From NCBI RefSeq assembly GCF_030867145.1, contig NC_134418.1, positions 6,692,802 to 6,756,801 of the forward strand: a stretch of 64,000 nucleotides of DNA. Reading direction: 5' to 3'. Made by a program: the position numbers and the translations under genes. Under the pieces are notes generated by a model. That model did not search any database and was not told the DNA's origin. It was given only the letters and a program-made list of their open reading frames with translations. Below, one piece after another: positions 63,680 through 64,000 of the stretch (the first letter of the stretch is position 1; every line of letters begins with the position of its first letter). Origin of the DNA: Opisthocomus hoazin. Its lineage: Eukaryota > Chordata > Aves > Opisthocomiformes > Opisthocomidae.

Positions 63680-63730
63680 GAAATCACAGGGACCTCAGGA
63701 GGTCTCCAGCCCAAACCACTGCTGGAAGCG
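63680..63730 (-). mobile_element. Possible older CR1 tail
   Basis: The stretch atcacagggacctcaggagg and the following ccagcccaaaccactgctgg resemble a diverged CR1 3' UTR in minus sense, directly abutting the younger copy at 62863-63674. The match is short, so this is tentative. Confidence 0.4.
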
Positions 63731-63849
63731 ACCAGACCCGACCCTCTGGGCCTCGCCGAGTTTTCAGTATTTCCGGGGATATAAAGCACAGAACAGCTTC
63801 CCTGGGTCCCCACCCCTGCGGCTCCTCCATGCGAAAACTCTTCTGAACT

Positions 63850-64000
63850 TCTCCATATCGTTTCCTCTCCCTCTCCGCGCCCCGCGCTGCCGTGCCCCCC
63901 CGGGACGCGCCCGCCCTCGCCTCCCCTCGCCTGAGGCCCCGGCGGAGCGGCTGCCGGCCCCGGCGAACCGCGCTCAGGGCCTTCCGCGCCCAGGCCGACC
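63850..64000. promoter_or_regulatory. Edge of a CpG island, likely promoter of SUCLG1
   Basis: The sequence changes abruptly to GC-rich, with roughly 17 CpG dinucleotides in the last 100 bases, in contrast to the AT-rich, CpG-poor DNA to its left. It sits upstream of SUCLG1 exon 2 on the minus strand, where the missing first exon should be. No start codon in a frame compatible with exon 2 (phase 1 donor) is visible within it. It could also serve a divergent gene on the plus strand beyond the edge. Confidence 0.6.

Larger units (their letters stand above)
54829..63850 (-). other. Probable SUCLG1 intron 1 (5' end not seen)
   Basis: Exon 2 needs an upstream exon that ends in phase 1 and encodes the mitochondrial presequence. 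I found no convincing candidate here, so this ~9 kb reads as intron 1. It contains CR1 insertions at 58732-59170 (-), 60769-61117 (+) and 62863-63674 (-), a long T tract at 56001-56041, and a moderately GC-rich patch at 56730-57080. The open frames in it are either CR1 or unrecognisable. Confidence 0.6.

Noticed and set aside
63850..64000. Minus-strand reading of the CpG island as SUCLG1 exon 1, using a GC donor (CAG|GCGAGG)
   Set aside because: In the phase needed to join exon 2 there is a TGA and no following ATG. The other frames have the wrong phase. No GT donor fits.

Overview
The window is vertebrate nuclear DNA, most likely from a bird. It is AT-rich and mostly non-coding. The only interspersed repeats I recognise are CR1-type LINEs with the avian octamer tail (attctgtg/attctatg repeats). 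The one protein-coding gene has short exons with GT-AG introns.

Layout. From 1 to about 47.6 kb I recognise no gene. This stretch holds CR1 copies near 2.8, 29.7, 33.7, 42.8 and 45.0 kb, a few decayed CR1 tails, simple-sequence tracts, some AT-rich patches with small perfect palindromes, and two CpG-rich patches at 40.6-40.9 and 42.4-42.6 kb. From 47.7 to 54.8 kb, on the minus strand, lie eight exons of SUCLG1, the alpha subunit of mitochondrial succinyl-CoA ligase (succinyl-CoA synthetase). They run from the end of the targeting peptide through the stop codon and a polyadenylation signal. All junctions are GT-AG, the phases agree, and together they give about 313 codons collinear with the vertebrate protein. 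From 54.8 kb to the right edge is what appears to be SUCLG1 intron 1, carrying three more CR1 insertions. The last ~150 bases are strongly CpG-rich and look like the edge of a promoter island. Exon 1 (start codon and most of the mitochondrial presequence) was not found and probably lies beyond the right edge.

Function. SUCLG1 pairs with either SUCLA2 or SUCLG2 and converts succinyl-CoA to succinate with ATP or GTP formation in the TCA cycle. The coenzyme-A-binding loop and the phosphohistidine motif are both intact, so this is a functional gene, not a retrocopy. The 47 kb beyond its 3' end is consistent with a gene-poor flank. I found no CRISPR array, operon, RNA gene or convincing new system. 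The points worth a second look are the CpG patches in the desert, a CR1 tail about 20 bases from a SUCLG1 splice donor, the young CR1 family, and the palindrome-bearing AT-rich patches.
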